A stretch of DNA of 64,000 nt from Candidatus Tisiphia endosymbiont of Dioctria linearis (GTDB lineage: Bacteria > Pseudomonadota > Alphaproteobacteria > Rickettsiales > Rickettsiaceae): contig NZ_OZ032156.1 in assembly GCF_964026545.1 (NCBI RefSeq), forward strand, positions 620,001 through 684,000, read 5' to 3'. The stretch's first letter is position 1; each line of letters opens with the position of its first letter. Made by a program: the position numbers and the translations under genes. Of the stretch, positions 1 through 10,630 are shown in pieces. The notes under the pieces are model-generated. The model was given only the letters and a program-made list of their open reading frames with translations. It had not been told where the DNA came from and ran no database searches.

Positions 1-214
1 ATACCCACTTAATGTCATGTGATATTTTAGCAAGATATCTTTTATTACCTTCTGGGATGATTACTTTAGAATCATTTTCACCTAATTGTATTGCTTTGTC
101 ATAATTTCTAACTGCTTCTTGGTAATTTCCCATCTCAAAATAGACCGAACCCTTTCTAGTCATAGCACCCACGTAGGTGGGAGCCATAGCTAAAACATCT
201 TCTAATAGATAAAT
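1..214 (-). pseudogene. TPR-repeat protein, partial (runs off window), cut by a palindromic repeat
   Basis: Read on the minus strand, this stretch is open and encodes a tetratricopeptide-like helix pair. Residues such as AMTRKGSVYFEMGNYQEA, then VRNYDKAIQLGEND, match the TPR pattern of small and aromatic positions, so a protein-protein interaction role is likely. The 3' part lies beyond base 1. Upstream the frame enters the repeat at 215-306 and meets a TGA there, so the gene is either truncated or starts at the internal ATG (185-187). I take it as a remnant. Family is inferred from pattern only. Confidence 0.55.
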
Positions 215-306
215 ATAGTTAATTCAGGAGAATTTGGTGCTTAGGAGCGATGGAGCAAAGCCTATATGGAAAGGCGAACGACGAGTAACTCGCATCAATT
301 GACTAT
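215..306. repeat. Palindromic element type A (RPE-like), divergent copy
   Basis: It begins atagttaattcaggag and ends catcaattgactat, the inverted termini shared with copies at 21713, 29617, 36343 and 46000. It lies between the TPR remnant and tlcA and overlaps the tlcA 3' end: the last residues (IVN) and the TGA at 295-297 come from the element. Confidence 0.85.
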
Positions 307-1791
307 ATCAGATAGCTGAGCTTGATACTCCTTATTAAGTGCTTTTATCGTATATAGCCACAATATTACGATAACAAAAAATATAGCAGCAAAATAAGGT
401 GTAGCTTCAACGAAGGTAAAAGTAGGAAGCAAGATAAAGAATGTTGACTGGATAATACCACCACCAGATTTACCGAACCTACCACCTATCACTTCTACTG
501 CCGCTTGTCCTTTTGTTCTAAGATCCTTATCAATAGGAATATATGCCATATTTTTGGTAGCGTCAAATAATGAGTATTTTGTTGCTTTACTTAAAATATT
601 TTGAATCATTCCTATCATCACTGCTACTGCTAAAGGTCCAGAAGCGAATAGACCAGTAACATACATCGCAATAGTACTATCAAAGAAAATGAAGGCAAAA
701 AAAGCAATTCCAGTAATTAACATCATCATAGGAGTAATCATCGCGGCGGTAAACCAAGAAACCCTTCTTAAGATATTAGAGCCAACAACCATGAATAATA
801 TAGCTGTCACACCTTGCCAAGCCTGAAATTGTCCCATATACATGGTATAGTCTTCTTTGTTTGGATATAGTTGCTGAATCTTTGACTTCCATACACCTTC
901 TACAAGATTTACTGACACACCATAACATATAATTAGTAAAGCAATAAGCCCTAAATATTTTGAACTAAAAATCATTTTAAAGCTTTCTATAAGAGATAGC
1001 TTAACCTTACCTTTCTTGCTTACTTTACTCGTTGCGTCATATAAAGTAGGATCGGTTAAAACATGCTGATTCATCCATCTATACAATAACATGATAACTA
1101 CAGCACTACCCATCATAATAACAAATAGTGGAGTATATTTCAGATGTTCTGCAACTATTTGAGTTTCTGTGCTTAAAAAATAGCAAAGTATTATGGCAGT
1201 AACTGGTAAAGATAAATTTGCTAGCATACCAAACATAGAATAAAAGCGTTTTGCCTCTTCAGTCTTAGTAATTTGGTTAGCAAATTGCCAAAATAATAAG
1301 CTAAGCATCATACTTCCCCAAAGTTCTGATATAGCATAGAAGACTGCAAAACTCCACTTACCAACTACCCTAATAAACCACTTAAAATTGGGATACGCAT
1401 TACTTAATGTCTCAATTGTTTCAGGATTAGGATGCACCAACTCTGGATATGGGTATAATACGAAAGTAAATAATATAAAATATGCCAGAAAGAAACTGGT
1501 TACAGCGTAAAAAACATTTTCTTGTTTTAAAAAGTCACAAAGCTTTACATAAGCAACCATAAATAGTATTGCCATTGGTAAAACGACATAGGTTTTTACA
1601 AAACTTATTGATTCAGGACCAATAGCTGTTACGACAAATCCATCTTTTATCGACCTAAGGGTGGAATAGTTGAGCAAAATGCAAAACATCATAGCTGCCA
1701 TAGGCAGAAACTTCTTATTTTCATGCCCTTCAATTGACCAAACCACTCTTCTTATTTCTGAGAAATAACTATTATTTTTTACCTTATCCAT
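295..1791 (-). CDS. tlcA: ATP/ADP translocase Tlc1
   Basis: Exchanges host ATP for bacterial ADP across the inner membrane, the energy-parasitism carrier of rickettsiae and chlamydiae. The 498-residue length equals R. prowazekii Tlc1. The sequence carries the family's about 12 hydrophobic segments and the early stretch [16 protein letters not shown], then [15 protein letters not shown] and [18 protein letters not shown]. Among the three tlc genes here this one most resembles Tlc1 as I remember it. It is monocistronic by position, facing away from the tilS operon. The stop codon and last three residues lie in the type A repeat at 215-306, so the native C-terminus has been replaced by repeat-derived residues. 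The N-terminal ATG is well placed before the conserved [15 protein letters not shown] segment. Confidence 0.95.
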   Translation of the reverse strand: MDKVKNNSYFSEIRRVVWSIEGHENKKFLPMAAMMFCILLNYSTLRSIKDGFVVTAIGPESISFVKTYVVLPMAILFMVAYVKLCDFLKQENVFYAVTSFFLAYFILFTFVLYPYPELVHPNPETIETLSNAYPNFKWFIRVVGKWSFAVFYAISELWGSMMLSLLFWQFANQITKTEEAKRFYSMFGMLANLSLPVTAIILCYFLSTETQIVAEHLKYTPLFVIMMGSAVVIMLLYRWMNQHVLTDPTLYDATSKVSKKGKVKLSLIESFKMIFSSKYLGLIALLIICYGVSVNLVEGVWKSKIQQLYPNKEDYTMYMGQFQAWQGVTAILFMVVGSNILRRVSWFTAAMITPMMMLITGIAFFAFIFFDSTIAMYVTGLFASGPLAVAVMIGMIQNILSKATKYSLFDATKNMAYIPIDKDLRTKGQAAVEVIGGRFGKSGGGIIQSTFFILLPTFTFVEATPYFAAIFFVIVILWLYTIKALNKEYQAQLSDIVN

Positions 1792-1993
1792 ACTGCTTTA
1801 TTATCATTATATAATCAGTGCACTTATATAGGTTTATGTACAAAAAGTCAAATAAAATAGATTAATTCTTTTTGTATATCATATAATTTATGATTAGTGT
1901 TAAGAAAGATAATAATGTATATTTATTTTGCTAGTTTTCACATTTAGCAATTAAATTTTAAAAGTTATATAAAAATATTTTAGGAGTGTATAA

Positions 1994-2360
1994 ATGATAA
2001 AAAAAAAAGAGATTAATTACTACTATAATAGGGCTGCTGTTATTAAGTTCAAATAGTATAGCAAATACCACACCACCTGTAACGTCAAATTCCAGTAAAA
2101 CTATGGTTAATAGCGATAATGAATTACAAAAAATTATTGATGAGTTCGGTTCTTATGCTGCAGGAATTTCAGCAGAATTGAGGGAAGAAATAAAACAATA
2201 TCGAATAGAAGTTGCTAAAATTAACAGTCATAAACGCGAATTATATAAAAAAATCTCACAAGAAGCTCAAAAATATCTTGCTAAAGAACGAGAATATAAA
2301 AAAAGAATTTCAGATTTGAAAAAAGATCAAGAAAATCCTAGCTCTACTGAAAAAAAATAA
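1994..2360 (+). pseudogene. Small exported coiled-coil protein, frameshifted in a 10-A run
   Basis: The ATG at 1994 is followed by ten A (1999-2008). Removing one A gives a clear signal peptide: MIKKKR, a hydrophobic core LITTIIGLLLLSSNS, and a likely cleavage after SIA, then NTTPPVTSNSSK and the 85-residue charged helix that is open from 2103. As written, the ATG frame meets TAG 60 bases later, while the 2103 frame has no start before a TAA at 1998. The mature part is Lys/Glu-rich and probably coiled coil. Its TAA (2358-2360) overlaps the tilS ATG (TAATG), so the two are probably translationally coupled. It could be a pseudogene, a gene rescued by polymerase slippage on poly-A, or a sequencing error. 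No family recognised. Confidence 0.6.
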
Positions 2361-3673
2361 TGCTTTATCAACAATTTCAGCAGAATATTGAGCAGCTAAT
2401 TGGCAATAGACCTCATCAGAGGTCTGTTGCCTTAGCTGTTTCTGGGGGGGCTGATTCCATAGCCCTTTTAATGTTAACACATAAATGGGTCAGCACTAAT
2501 AGTATTAATGAAAATATTAGTATGGTTGTGATGTTAGTTGACCATCATTTGCGGGAACAATCTAAGCTAGAGCATGAGTATGTTCGGGATTTAAGCCGTA
2601 AATTGGGGTATGACTACCATCTACTTCACTTCGATCACCAAAATAATTTTTCTAATTTACAAGCAAGGGCAAGAGAAGGGCGTTATCAATTAATGACCGA
2701 TTTATGTAAAAAATTAGATATATTGACAATTTTGACAGCCCATCATTTGGATGATTATATAGAAAATTATTGTCTGAGATTAGAAAAAAAAAGTAGCATA
2801 TTTGGACTTAGTGGTAGCCCTATTAATTGGTATAATAATGTTAAAATAGTGAGACCATTGTTTAACATACCAAAACAACGGTTAGTAACGTATTTAATTG
2901 CCAATAATATAAAATGGTTTGAAGATGAATCGAATAAATCCGACAAATACCAACGAAATATTATTAGAAAAAAACTAGCTCAAGAAGGAGAATATGTAAA
3001 AAATCAAATAATTTCCCAGCAATCTACAATTAACCAATTAGTAGAAGAAAAATTGCAACCTGAATTAATCGCTTGCATTGCCGAATCAGTAAAAATTTAT
3101 CAATTCGGTTTTGCTACTATAAATTTATTACAGATTACAGGATTTGCTAGCGAAATAATACTACAGTTAATTAGTTTTGTCCTTATCATTATTAGTGGTA
3201 AAAATCGTAGTAGTAGATCAGAGTCAATAAGGATAATAGTGACATTATTACAACAACAAATGAATTTTACTAAAACATTACATGGTTGTGTGATAAAAAA
3301 AATTAATAATAATTTAATAATTTGCCGGGAATTTGGCAGAAGTTTGCCGATGGACATTAAACTTAACAATATAGATATTTGGGATGGTAGATTCCGTTTT
3401 ACAGGAAGCTTTGCAAATAATTCAGGCTACTTAGTAAGTAATTTAACGATCAAAGATTATAGTAAAATAAGAAAAGATTTAGATTTAACAATACTAAAAG
3501 AGACAAGTTTCAATAACCATGTTGCTATTTTATTCACTCTACCAGTAGTCAAGATACTTGAAAAAGTTATAGCCATACCCCATATATCCTACTATAATGA
3601 TGAGGAGTTGAGTAAGGGGCTTGATGTTTCTTTTTCTCCAAATTTTGTATCGCGTTTTACGCATTTCTGTTAG
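2360..3673 (+). CDS. tilS: tRNA(Ile)-lysidine synthetase TilS
   Basis: Uses ATP to convert C34 of the CAU-anticodon tRNA-Ile to lysidine so that it reads AUA, a codon heavily used in this AT-rich genome. The PP-loop P-loop SGGADS lies at residues 28-33, followed by the family segments VDHHLREQS, HHLDDYIENY and DESNKSDKYQRNIIRKKL. The 437-residue length fits. The start overlaps the stop of the small exported gene, and ftsH follows after 11 bases. The tilS-ftsH-sdhB order is the one known from Rickettsia, which supports one operon. Confidence 0.95.
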   Translation: MLYQQFQQNIEQLIGNRPHQRSVALAVSGGADSIALLMLTHKWVSTNSINENISMVVMLVDHHLREQSKLEHEYVRDLSRKLGYDYHLLHFDHQNNFSNLQARAREGRYQLMTDLCKKLDILTILTAHHLDDYIENYCLRLEKKSSIFGLSGSPINWYNNVKIVRPLFNIPKQRLVTYLIANNIKWFEDESNKSDKYQRNIIRKKLAQEGEYVKNQIISQQSTINQLVEEKLQPELIACIAESVKIYQFGFATINLLQITGFASEIILQLISFVLIIISGKNRSSRSESIRIIVTLLQQQMNFTKTLHGCVIKKINNNLIICREFGRSLPMDIKLNNIDIWDGRFRFTGSFANNSGYLVSNLTIKDYSKIRKDLDLTILKETSFNNHVAILFTLPVVKILEKVIAIPHISYYNDEELSKGLDVSFSPNFVSRFTHFC

Positions 3674-3684
3674 GTGAGTTGTAG

Positions 3685-5571
3685 ATGAATAATCAAGGTA
3701 AGAATGTTCTAATTTGGGTATCGATTTTTGTTTTAATGGTACTTGTTTTTCATGCATTTCAAAATGATGGTTTTATTGGAGGAAAGAGTAATATTTCTTT
3801 CTCAGATTTTTTAACCAAAATTGATGAAAAAGCAGTTAGTTCTGTTAAAATTCAGGGTAGAATAATCGATGGAAATCTAAGTGATGGAACAGCTTTTTCA
3901 ACTTATGCTCCTGACTATCCAGATTTAATAAATCGCCTAAGTAGTAACGGTGTATATATTGAAGTAATACCTCCTGATACCAAAATGAACCTGTTGTTTA
4001 GCATATTCATTTCGTGGTTTCCAATGATTTTGTTGATAGGTGGCTGGATATTTTTCATGCGTCAAATGCAAGGCGGTGGAAAAGCTATGGGCTTTGGCAA
4101 ATCTAAAGCCAAGCTAGTTTCAGATAAGGGGCCAAAAGTTACTTTTAAAGATGTTGCTGGTATTGATGAAGCTAAAGAAGAATTAACTGAAATTGTTGAT
4201 TTTCTTAGAGATCCAAGCAAATTCCAGAAACTTGGTGGTAAAATCCCCAAAGGCTGTTTGTTAATAGGATCACCTGGAACAGGTAAAACTCTGTTAGCAA
4301 GAGCTATAGCAGGTGAGGCAAATGTTCCGTTCTTTAGTATTTCTGGTTCTGATTTTGTTGAAATGTTTGTTGGTGTGGGGGCAAGCCGTGTACGTGATAT
4401 GTTCGAACAAGGAAAGCGTAATGCCCCTTGCATAATCTTTATTGACGAAATAGATGCTGTAGGTCGTCACAGAGGTATTGGCATGGGAGGTGGTAACGAT
4501 GAGCGTGAACAAACATTGAATCAGATGTTAGTTGAAATGGATGGGTTTGAAGATAATGAAGGAGTAGTGATTATTGCGGCAACTAACAGACCTGATGTAC
4601 TTGACACTGCCTTACTAAGACCCGGAAGGTTTGATCGTCAAATTACTGTACCTAATCCAGATATTGATGGTAGAGAACAAATTTTACAAGTACATTTGAA
4701 GAAGATAAAATGTGCTAAGAATATAATACCTAGAACCATAGCTAGAGGAACTCCTGGATTCTCAGGGGCAGAGCTTGCTAATCTTGTCAACGAATCGGCA
4801 TTAATTGCTGCTCGTAAAGGCAAGAAAGAAGTTAATATGCTGGAGTTAGAGGAAGCAAAAGATAAGGTGTTAATGGGCGTGGAAAGACGTTCTATGATTA
4901 TGTCAGATGAGCAGAAAAAACTAACTGCCTATCATGAAGGTGGGCATGCATTAGTTGGGCTTTACTGCCCAGCTTCTGATCCAATTCATAAAGCAACTAT
5001 TATTCCAAGAGGTAAAGCACTTGGTATGGTAATGAGATTACCTGAAAATGATCGGTTTTCTATACAGCGTGATAAAATGGAAGCTGACATAGCGGTAGCA
5101 ATGGCAGGCAGAGTAGCTGAAGAGCTTATTTTTGGTAAAGACAAAGTTACTTCTGGTGCTTCTTCTGATATTAAAATGGCAACCAGAATGGCTAGAGCTA
5201 TGGTAACCGATTGGGGGCTAAGTGATGCAATAGGACCTGTATATCATGGCTCGAGCAATGAAGATATGTATGCTAGTGGTAGGGGGGAAGGTCATACTTC
5301 TGTACATACCGCAGAATTAATTGATAGGGAAGTGAAAAATTTTGTTGAGAAAGGTTACGATTTAGCAAAAAATATACTAACTGAGCATATTAGTGAACTC
5401 CATCTATTAGCCAAAATATTAATTGAGCATGAAACATTGTCAGGGCAACAGATTAAAAACTTGCTTAGTGGCAGAGCTATGAATTCAGAAGAGGCAAATT
5501 TATTTCCAATGAGCAATGATGATAATGGTACTATAAAAATTAAAAAACCAAGCCGGAAAAAAGACTTGTAG
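3685..5571 (+). CDS. ftsH: ATP-dependent zinc metalloprotease FtsH
   Basis: Membrane-anchored AAA+ protease that degrades misassembled membrane proteins and some regulators. Two N-terminal membrane segments (about residues 6-25 and 103-124) flank a short periplasmic domain. The AAA domain has Walker A GSPGTGKT (about 195-202), Walker [16 protein letters not shown] and the SRH region [18 protein letters not shown]. The zinc site HEGGH is at about 417-421. The 628-residue length is typical. It is 11 bases after tilS and 14 bases before sdhB, probably co-transcribed. Confidence 0.98.
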   Translation: MNNQGKNVLIWVSIFVLMVLVFHAFQNDGFIGGKSNISFSDFLTKIDEKAVSSVKIQGRIIDGNLSDGTAFSTYAPDYPDLINRLSSNGVYIEVIPPDTKMNLLFSIFISWFPMILLIGGWIFFMRQMQGGGKAMGFGKSKAKLVSDKGPKVTFKDVAGIDEAKEELTEIVDFLRDPSKFQKLGGKIPKGCLLIGSPGTGKTLLARAIAGEANVPFFSISGSDFVEMFVGVGASRVRDMFEQGKRNAPCIIFIDEIDAVGRHRGIGMGGGNDEREQTLNQMLVEMDGFEDNEGVVIIAATNRPDVLDTALLRPGRFDRQITVPNPDIDGREQILQVHLKKIKCAKNIIPRTIARGTPGFSGAELANLVNESALIAARKGKKEVNMLELEEAKDKVLMGVERRSMIMSDEQKKLTAYHEGGHALVGLYCPASDPIHKATIIPRGKALGMVMRLPENDRFSIQRDKMEADIAVAMAGRVAEELIFGKDKVTSGASSDIKMATRMARAMVTDWGLSDAIGPVYHGSSNEDMYASGRGEGHTSVHTAELIDREVKNFVEKGYDLAKNILTEHISELHLLAKILIEHETLSGQQIKNLLSGRAMNSEEANLFPMSNDDNGTIKIKKPSRKKDL

Positions 5572-5585
5572 AGTGGGGAATAGAT

Positions 5586-6371
5586 ATGGCAGAACTTAGA
5601 TTACCACCTAATTCTAAAGTCGGTAAAGGTATAGTACATAAATATTCTGGGAAATCGGCTAAGTTACGTAATGTTAGGATTTATAGATATGATCCAGATT
5701 CTGAGGAAAACCCTAGAATTGATATTTACGAGTTAGATCTAGACAAAACAGGCCCCATGGTTCTAGATGCCTTAATTAAAATAAAAAATGAAATAGATTC
5801 TACTTTGACTTTCAGACGCTCTTGTCGTGAGGGGATTTGTGGTAGTTGTGCAATGAATATAGATGGAACTAATACACTTGCCTGCATTAAGCCTATTGAA
5901 GAAATTTGTGGTGATATTAAGATATATCCCTTACCACATATGAAAGTAGTAAAAGATTTAGTACCTGATATGTCGCATTTTTATGCTCAATATGAATCGA
6001 TAGAACCTTGGTTAAAAACTGATACTCTTCCTCCTTCCAATAGTGAAAGATTACAGTCGCTTAAGGATAGAGAAAAATTAGATGGGCTATATGAATGTAT
6101 ATTATGTGCATGTTGTTCCACCTCCTGCCCAAGCTATTGGTGGAATGGTGATAAATATTTAGGTCCTGCAATTTTACTACAAGCTTATCGGTGGATTGCT
6201 GATTCTAGGGATGAGTATACTGGAGAGCGTTTAGATGCTTTAGAAGATCCGTTTAAGCTATATCGTTGTCATACAATTATGAACTGTACCAAAACTTGTC
6301 CAAAAGGTTTAAATCCAGCTAAAGCTATTGCAGAAATAAAAAGCCAAATAATACAACGTCATGGAGTGTAA
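5586..6371 (+). CDS. sdhB: Succinate dehydrogenase iron-sulfur subunit SdhB
   Basis: Carries electrons from SdhA flavin to quinone in complex II of the TCA cycle and respiratory chain. The plant-type [2Fe-2S] ligands are in [18 protein letters not shown] and the later LACIKP. The [4Fe-4S]/[3Fe-4S] domain shows [16 protein letters not shown] and [17 protein letters not shown]. At 261 residues it is the usual length. It ends the tilS-ftsH-sdhB string. No sdhA/C/D is in the window. Its clusters would be supplied by the isc system encoded further on. Confidence 0.98.
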   Translation: MAELRLPPNSKVGKGIVHKYSGKSAKLRNVRIYRYDPDSEENPRIDIYELDLDKTGPMVLDALIKIKNEIDSTLTFRRSCREGICGSCAMNIDGTNTLACIKPIEEICGDIKIYPLPHMKVVKDLVPDMSHFYAQYESIEPWLKTDTLPPSNSERLQSLKDREKLDGLYECILCACCSTSCPSYWWNGDKYLGPAILLQAYRWIADSRDEYTGERLDALEDPFKLYRCHTIMNCTKTCPKGLNPAKAIAEIKSQIIQRHGV

Positions 6372-6392
6372 ACGGTATACTCTTCTGCTATG

Positions 6393-6590
6393 AACTATAC
6401 ATAACTGCACTATAGTGTTTGGAAATATGCTGCTTATTACTTCTGGAAAGCCCTTTAACCCATCAACACAAGCAACATATATTTGTTCTACTCCTCGATT
6501 TTTTAACTCAGTAACTACTTGCACCCAGAATTTAGCATCTTCATTTTTTCTTACCCTGCTCCTGGTGTTTTCTTGAACTAATTTATTCAT
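6393..6590 (-). pseudogene. IS256-family transposase fragment joined to the 5' end of a ProP-like gene
   Basis: Minus-strand translation from 6551 to 6393 (FWVQVVTELKNRG, then VDGLKGFPEVISSIFP and LCIVH) is the core block of IS256/Mutator-type transposases; DDE residues elsewhere are missing. The first ten codons, MNKLVQENTR, and about 15 bases upstream are nearly identical to the start of the MFS gene at 8862 (MSTLVQENTR). A duplicated transporter start is therefore fused to a transposase scrap. Not functional as a transposase; open for 93 codons only because the frame continues antisense into sdhB. Confidence 0.7.
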
Positions 6591-6865
6591 AGTTGACTTA
6601 ATCGTACTAAACTTACTTACATTTTACATTAATATGCTTAGTATATAATATTTTATGGTTTCACTAAGTGATCTAAAAAAATAATTATAGATTAAGCTGA
6701 AATAACAAATGTCTAGTTGTAACAATATCACGGTCTCAATATAGAAGGATGTAACTTAAATATAACAGAATACTTATTATTTTAAGAAGCATATAATATA
6801 TTATTTGCTAGTATTTTAATTTTTAGTTTAGTATACTTTATAATTAAAATAACATAGGTATTAAA

Positions 6866-7510
6866 ATGGAAGATATTAATAATTGGGAAACAAAGTATGT
6901 AAATTGTAAATATTCTGAGAGGTTAGTAAATAAATTATCCGAACTGAACCAACAAGTAACTATACCAGTAAATATGGATGAGGTTAAAAAAGGTATCTAT
7001 TATGCCAAATAATATCATGGCAGCCAAATGCGACAATCCGGCGTTCCATATTACTCCCATCCAATAGAGGTAGCGTACATGGTTGCCGAATATAGCGCAC
7101 TAAATATGCCAAAATATTACAGAACTGACATGATTATTACTAGTTTACTGCACGATACTATTGAAGACACAACTCTTACCGAAGATATGATTGCTAGGGA
7201 TTTTGGTGAGCAAATTGCTAATCAAGTGGTAGATTTGACTCGGGTAAAATCTTATGGGAAGATTAGTGCGGCAGAGACAATGAGTATATTATATTCTCAA
7301 AATAAGAAAGATATCTTAATAATAAAACTATTTGATCGAATTCATAATATGCAAACTATTGGTGCAAAATCTCCTGAGAAGATTAAGAAGATAGTTGGTG
7401 AAACAGTACAGAGTTTTCTAGCAGTATGCACTTATTTTGGCTATATAAAATTGGAGAACCATTTGTATGAATTATGCTATAATTCTATATGTAGAGAATA
7501 TAACAAATAA
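6866..7510 (+). pseudogene. spoT: SpoT-like (p)ppGpp hydrolase domain, broken by one stop codon
   Basis: The frame opens at ATG 6866 and is continuous to 7510 except for TAA at 7010-7012, within what should read AK-Y-YHGSQMRQSG. Downstream it carries HD-domain motifs of the SpoT/RelA hydrolase: YYSHPIEVAYM, SLLHDTIEDT and LIIKLFDRIHNMQTI. Synthetase, TGS and ACT domains are absent, as in the many short split spoT genes of Rickettsia. The part after the stop could restart at ATG 7028 (160 residues), but that would lose the helix before the first metal-binding histidine. Role if active: degrade the stringent alarmone. Confidence 0.8.
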
Positions 7511-7533
7511 GCTAGAAATTACTTATTAAATTA

Positions 7534-8862
7534 TTAAACATTGCGTAACTTCTCCAATATTTCAAAATGACGCAAGGCAAATCCATATGCCACAAGGAAG
7601 GGTACAAATAATATTACTATGCCCCAATTACCAAAAGAATCTATCAAATAGATTAGCCCAAAAGACGTAACAATATACATTGTTGCCCGTATCACAGCAA
7701 ATGAGATACTAACACATCTAAAACGTTTAAATACAGGAAACTGTTTATAAATTATTGGAGCAGCTGGAAATATTCCAGTTTTAAATAGCAATATAAAAAA
7801 CTGCAATAATAATAAATAAAAAGGCGATGGGATGCTAGTTAATATATATGGCACAAATATAATAATACTAGCACAAATTACTAATTTCATTTTTAAAATT
7901 TTTAGTGGACATATTTTATAACTCAAATAAGCATATAGAATAGCAGTAATGAATCTCGCTACTACAACAATGAAATTGTGGCTAATAATTTGTTCAGCAC
8001 TATAATTGAAGGTGATTTTCAGTATAGTAGCACAATGCATATATACGAAATAAAACCAAATTGGTCCAGTCGATTCAATTGACAAATAAGCTAATATAGT
8101 TTTTATGCTAACTTTCTCATTTAACATTTCTTGATTAGTAATATCTTTTTTTTCTAGACCAAAAGTTTTAAGTTTATTTACTAGCCTTCTGGTTGCATCA
8201 GCAAATTCTGGTGTTTCTCTCAGTCGTGTTCTTGCTATACCTCCCACCAAGGCAATCACTACACCAAATAAAAAAGCATATCGCCAATTAAAGCTATATG
8301 CAGTAATCAGTGCTGCGATACCTATAGCAAATACTCCACCTAGATCAGCAAATATTGAAATGACACCAACAACAGGGTATTGTAAAGGTGGTTTAGTCAT
8401 TTCCGTTAAATATAATTCTGCCCCTATTACTTCTCCCAAGGATGATATACCTTGAAATATCCGACAAATGGTGATTAATACCGAAGCGGTAATGCCAATT
8501 TGGGCATAAGTCGGCAAAATAAACATCATCAAACAAGAACATGCCATCATGAAAGTTGTGACAACTAGTGTAGCTTTACGACCTACTTTATCACCCATCC
8601 AACCAAATAGCAAAGCACCAATTGGTCGAAAAACAAAAGTAGCACAGAAAGCAAAAGCCGACAACAGAGTAGCAGTGTGCGGATCAGTTTTTGGAAAAAA
8701 TAACTCATTCAACAATACTGCCATATGAATGTAGAGCATCAAGTCAAAATATTCAAGTAACGTTCCTATTGACAGCAGCCCAACTGCTTCTTTTTGTTCT
8801 TTTGTAAGGTTGATTTGCCGGTTAGGAATAATCCTGGTATTTTCTTGAACTAATGTACTCAT
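7534..8862 (-). CDS. MFS transporter, ProP-like (metabolite:proton symporter subfamily)
   Basis: Inner-membrane carrier of 442 residues with about 12 hydrophobic segments. The MFS signature loop GWMGDKVGRKATLV (between TM2 and TM3), FRPIGALLFG, RIFQGISSLGEVIGAELYL and RLRETPEFAD are hallmarks of the proline/betaine-ProP group, which is multiplied in Rickettsia. The substrate cannot be read from sequence. The start MSTLVQENTR is duplicated in the scrap at 6551-6590. A second, different member lies at 10956. Confidence 0.85.
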   Translation of the reverse strand: MSTLVQENTRIIPNRQINLTKEQKEAVGLLSIGTLLEYFDLMLYIHMAVLLNELFFPKTDPHTATLLSAFAFCATFVFRPIGALLFGWMGDKVGRKATLVVTTFMMACSCLMMFILPTYAQIGITASVLITICRIFQGISSLGEVIGAELYLTEMTKPPLQYPVVGVISIFADLGGVFAIGIAALITAYSFNWRYAFLFGVVIALVGGIARTRLRETPEFADATRRLVNKLKTFGLEKKDITNQEMLNEKVSIKTILAYLSIESTGPIWFYFVYMHCATILKITFNYSAEQIISHNFIVVVARFITAILYAYLSYKICPLKILKMKLVICASIIIFVPYILTSIPSPFYLLLLQFFILLFKTGIFPAAPIIYKQFPVFKRFRCVSISFAVIRATMYIVTSFGLIYLIDSFGNWGIVILFVPFLVAYGFALRHFEILEKLRNV

Positions 8863-8942
8863 AATTGACTCAATGTTGCTGTTGACTTCCTATAGTTAAT
8901 ATTTCCCCAGTGGTTATTTTGTTAAACATAATCTCTATATGT

Positions 8943-9024
8943 GTCATTGCGAGACCACGCAAGTAGGTCGTGGCAACCCACATTTATTGGATTGCTCCGT
9001 CTGCTCACGCCTCCTCGCAATGAC
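8943..9024. repeat. MITE-like repeat with gtcattgcgag termini
   Basis: Starts gtcattgcgagacc and ends ctcctcgcaatgac; interior ggtcgtggcaacc and ggattgctccg. One of about eleven copies in the window. Lies between the MFS and patatin genes. Confidence 0.85.
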
Positions 9025-9088
9025 GGTTGAGGGTTAATGTATGGTGCTATGAGATATCGTACTTTACTACAACCCACTTACAGCTCAA

Positions 9089-10630
9089 TTAATACACCAT
9101 ATCAACATAATGTGCTACCTCTGACCCCCTTCCATCACAAGCTACTTCATTATGGTATTCTTGAGTACAGCTGAGAATAGTATCATTAATAATATTATCT
9201 TCATGCTCAAACATTGAGCTAAAAAATTTAAGAAATTTATTCTGAAAAGTGGTAAACTCAGATATATTGGTATTTGCAAAATTACCATCAGCAATGAAAG
9301 GAAGATGCTTGGACAAAGATACAAGCTGTACATCATTTAATCCTTTTAAGAATACTTGCAGAACATCATATTCTTTGGGTGATAATTTCATCAAGCCTTC
9401 TTTTAAAGAATCAACTTGCTTCTCAGTTAAGTTTATCGCTAATTTTGCTTCAAATTCTTCTGATATTACGTGAGTATTAACAGTATCCTTATCTTGTCCT
9501 TTTTTGTCAATATTATCGCTCTTTTTATCCTCGCTAAGAACACTAGACTCCTCAACACTTTGTGCATCATGAAGTTTTAAGTTTTCCTCTCTAGCTTGAA
9601 CATTCTTAACCAATGTTGTGCATAGTTTTTCAATCAATTCTTTATTATCTTCTACATATTTCTCAGCAGCCTTTTTTAATTTAGCCATATTCTCTGGTTT
9701 AGAATTATCTAATTTCGTAGACCCTTTTGGTACAGGAAGTAAAAATTCTGTAAATTGCCCATCTTCTGCTAAGTCTCGTTTAACTTCTGCTGTAGCAGCG
9801 TCTTGAGCAGCTTTCATTATGTCACCCACTAGCCCATTAGCCATCTGAGGTAATAGACCATCAAGGTGAGGTGGTAGAGGATCTTTTTTTTCATTGGGTG
9901 ATTTAAAGTTAAGGGCAACAAGCGTCATGTCATCTAACATCTCTCCTTGTTGATCACGATTTAACCCAGTTTTAAGATATTTTATAGCTTCTGCCGCTGG
10001 ACGATTATAACCTACCCCCCCATCAACAAGAACACGACTTACACCGTTCTCATCGTCAAACTTCACACTTTTAAAATAGCTAGGAGCTGCTGTAGTAGCG
10101 AGGATTACATCTTTTGCTTTAACACCAGGAGCATTATGACTATCAAAAATCTTAATAGATTCTTTTGCATTTAAGTCAAAAGTCGTTATAAGAACACGAC
10201 CTAGAAGATCCTCAAGCTTCATATCACCTAAATATTTGTCCAATAGTGCCTTAAGAGGTTTTTGGCTATATTTATGACTAAATATTTGCCCCATTTTTCC
10301 TACATGATACCAGTGTTGAGGGAAAATATCAGTGGTAGTATTTTCAAATAGTTCTAAAGCTTCTGCCGCTGAAAAACGCGGTTCTGTTGATCCAGGTTCT
10401 TTAGGGATTGCTAATAAGACTGCAATTAATCCACCAACACTAGTACCAGTAGAAGTTTGAAACATTTTAGATACAGGCATACCCGTTTGGCTTTCCATTT
10501 CTGCAAGCATCTCCAACTGCATAACTCCCTTGACCCCACCACCTGAGAGAGCAAGCATCGTGCCTACAGAATTCGTAGAAGAAGGCAAATGACTCTCTGC
10601 CTCTTTGGTTATAGAACTTTTTTTAACCAT
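9089..10630 (-). CDS. Patatin-like phospholipase (Pat1-like)
   Basis: Predicted phospholipase A with the patatin Ser-Asp dyad. The oxyanion motif GGGVKG is at residues 30-35, the nucleophile motif GTSVG has Ser at 64, and the catalytic aspartate lies in VDGGVGYNRPA near residue 203. There is no signal peptide, as for rickettsial patatins reported to be secreted into the host cell and linked to phagosome escape. The C-terminal 200 residues (Lys/Asp-rich linker, then a helical domain) are not a patatin feature I can name. The 513-residue length suits the Rickettsia Pat1/Pat2 family; which of the two is not decided here. Confidence 0.88.
   Translation of the reverse strand: MVKKSSITKEAESHLPSSTNSVGTMLALSGGGVKGVMQLEMLAEMESQTGMPVSKMFQTSTGTSVGGLIAVLLAIPKEPGSTEPRFSAAEALELFENTTTDIFPQHWYHVGKMGQIFSHKYSQKPLKALLDKYLGDMKLEDLLGRVLITTFDLNAKESIKIFDSHNAPGVKAKDVILATTAAPSYFKSVKFDDENGVSRVLVDGGVGYNRPAAEAIKYLKTGLNRDQQGEMLDDMTLVALNFKSPNEKKDPLPPHLDGLLPQMANGLVGDIMKAAQDAATAEVKRDLAEDGQFTEFLLPVPKGSTKLDNSKPENMAKLKKAAEKYVEDNKELIEKLCTTLVKNVQAREENLKLHDAQSVEESSVLSEDKKSDNIDKKGQDKDTVNTHVISEEFEAKLAINLTEKQVDSLKEGLMKLSPKEYDVLQVFLKGLNDVQLVSLSKHLPFIADGNFANTNISEFTTFQNKFLKFFSSMFEHEDNIINDTILSCTQEYHNEVACDGRGSEVAHYVDMVY

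Noticed and set aside
4062..4433. Long antisense frames in ftsH, alaS, murC, tilS and elsewhere
   Set aside because: Shadows of well-supported genes; no motif, start context or codon pattern of their own.
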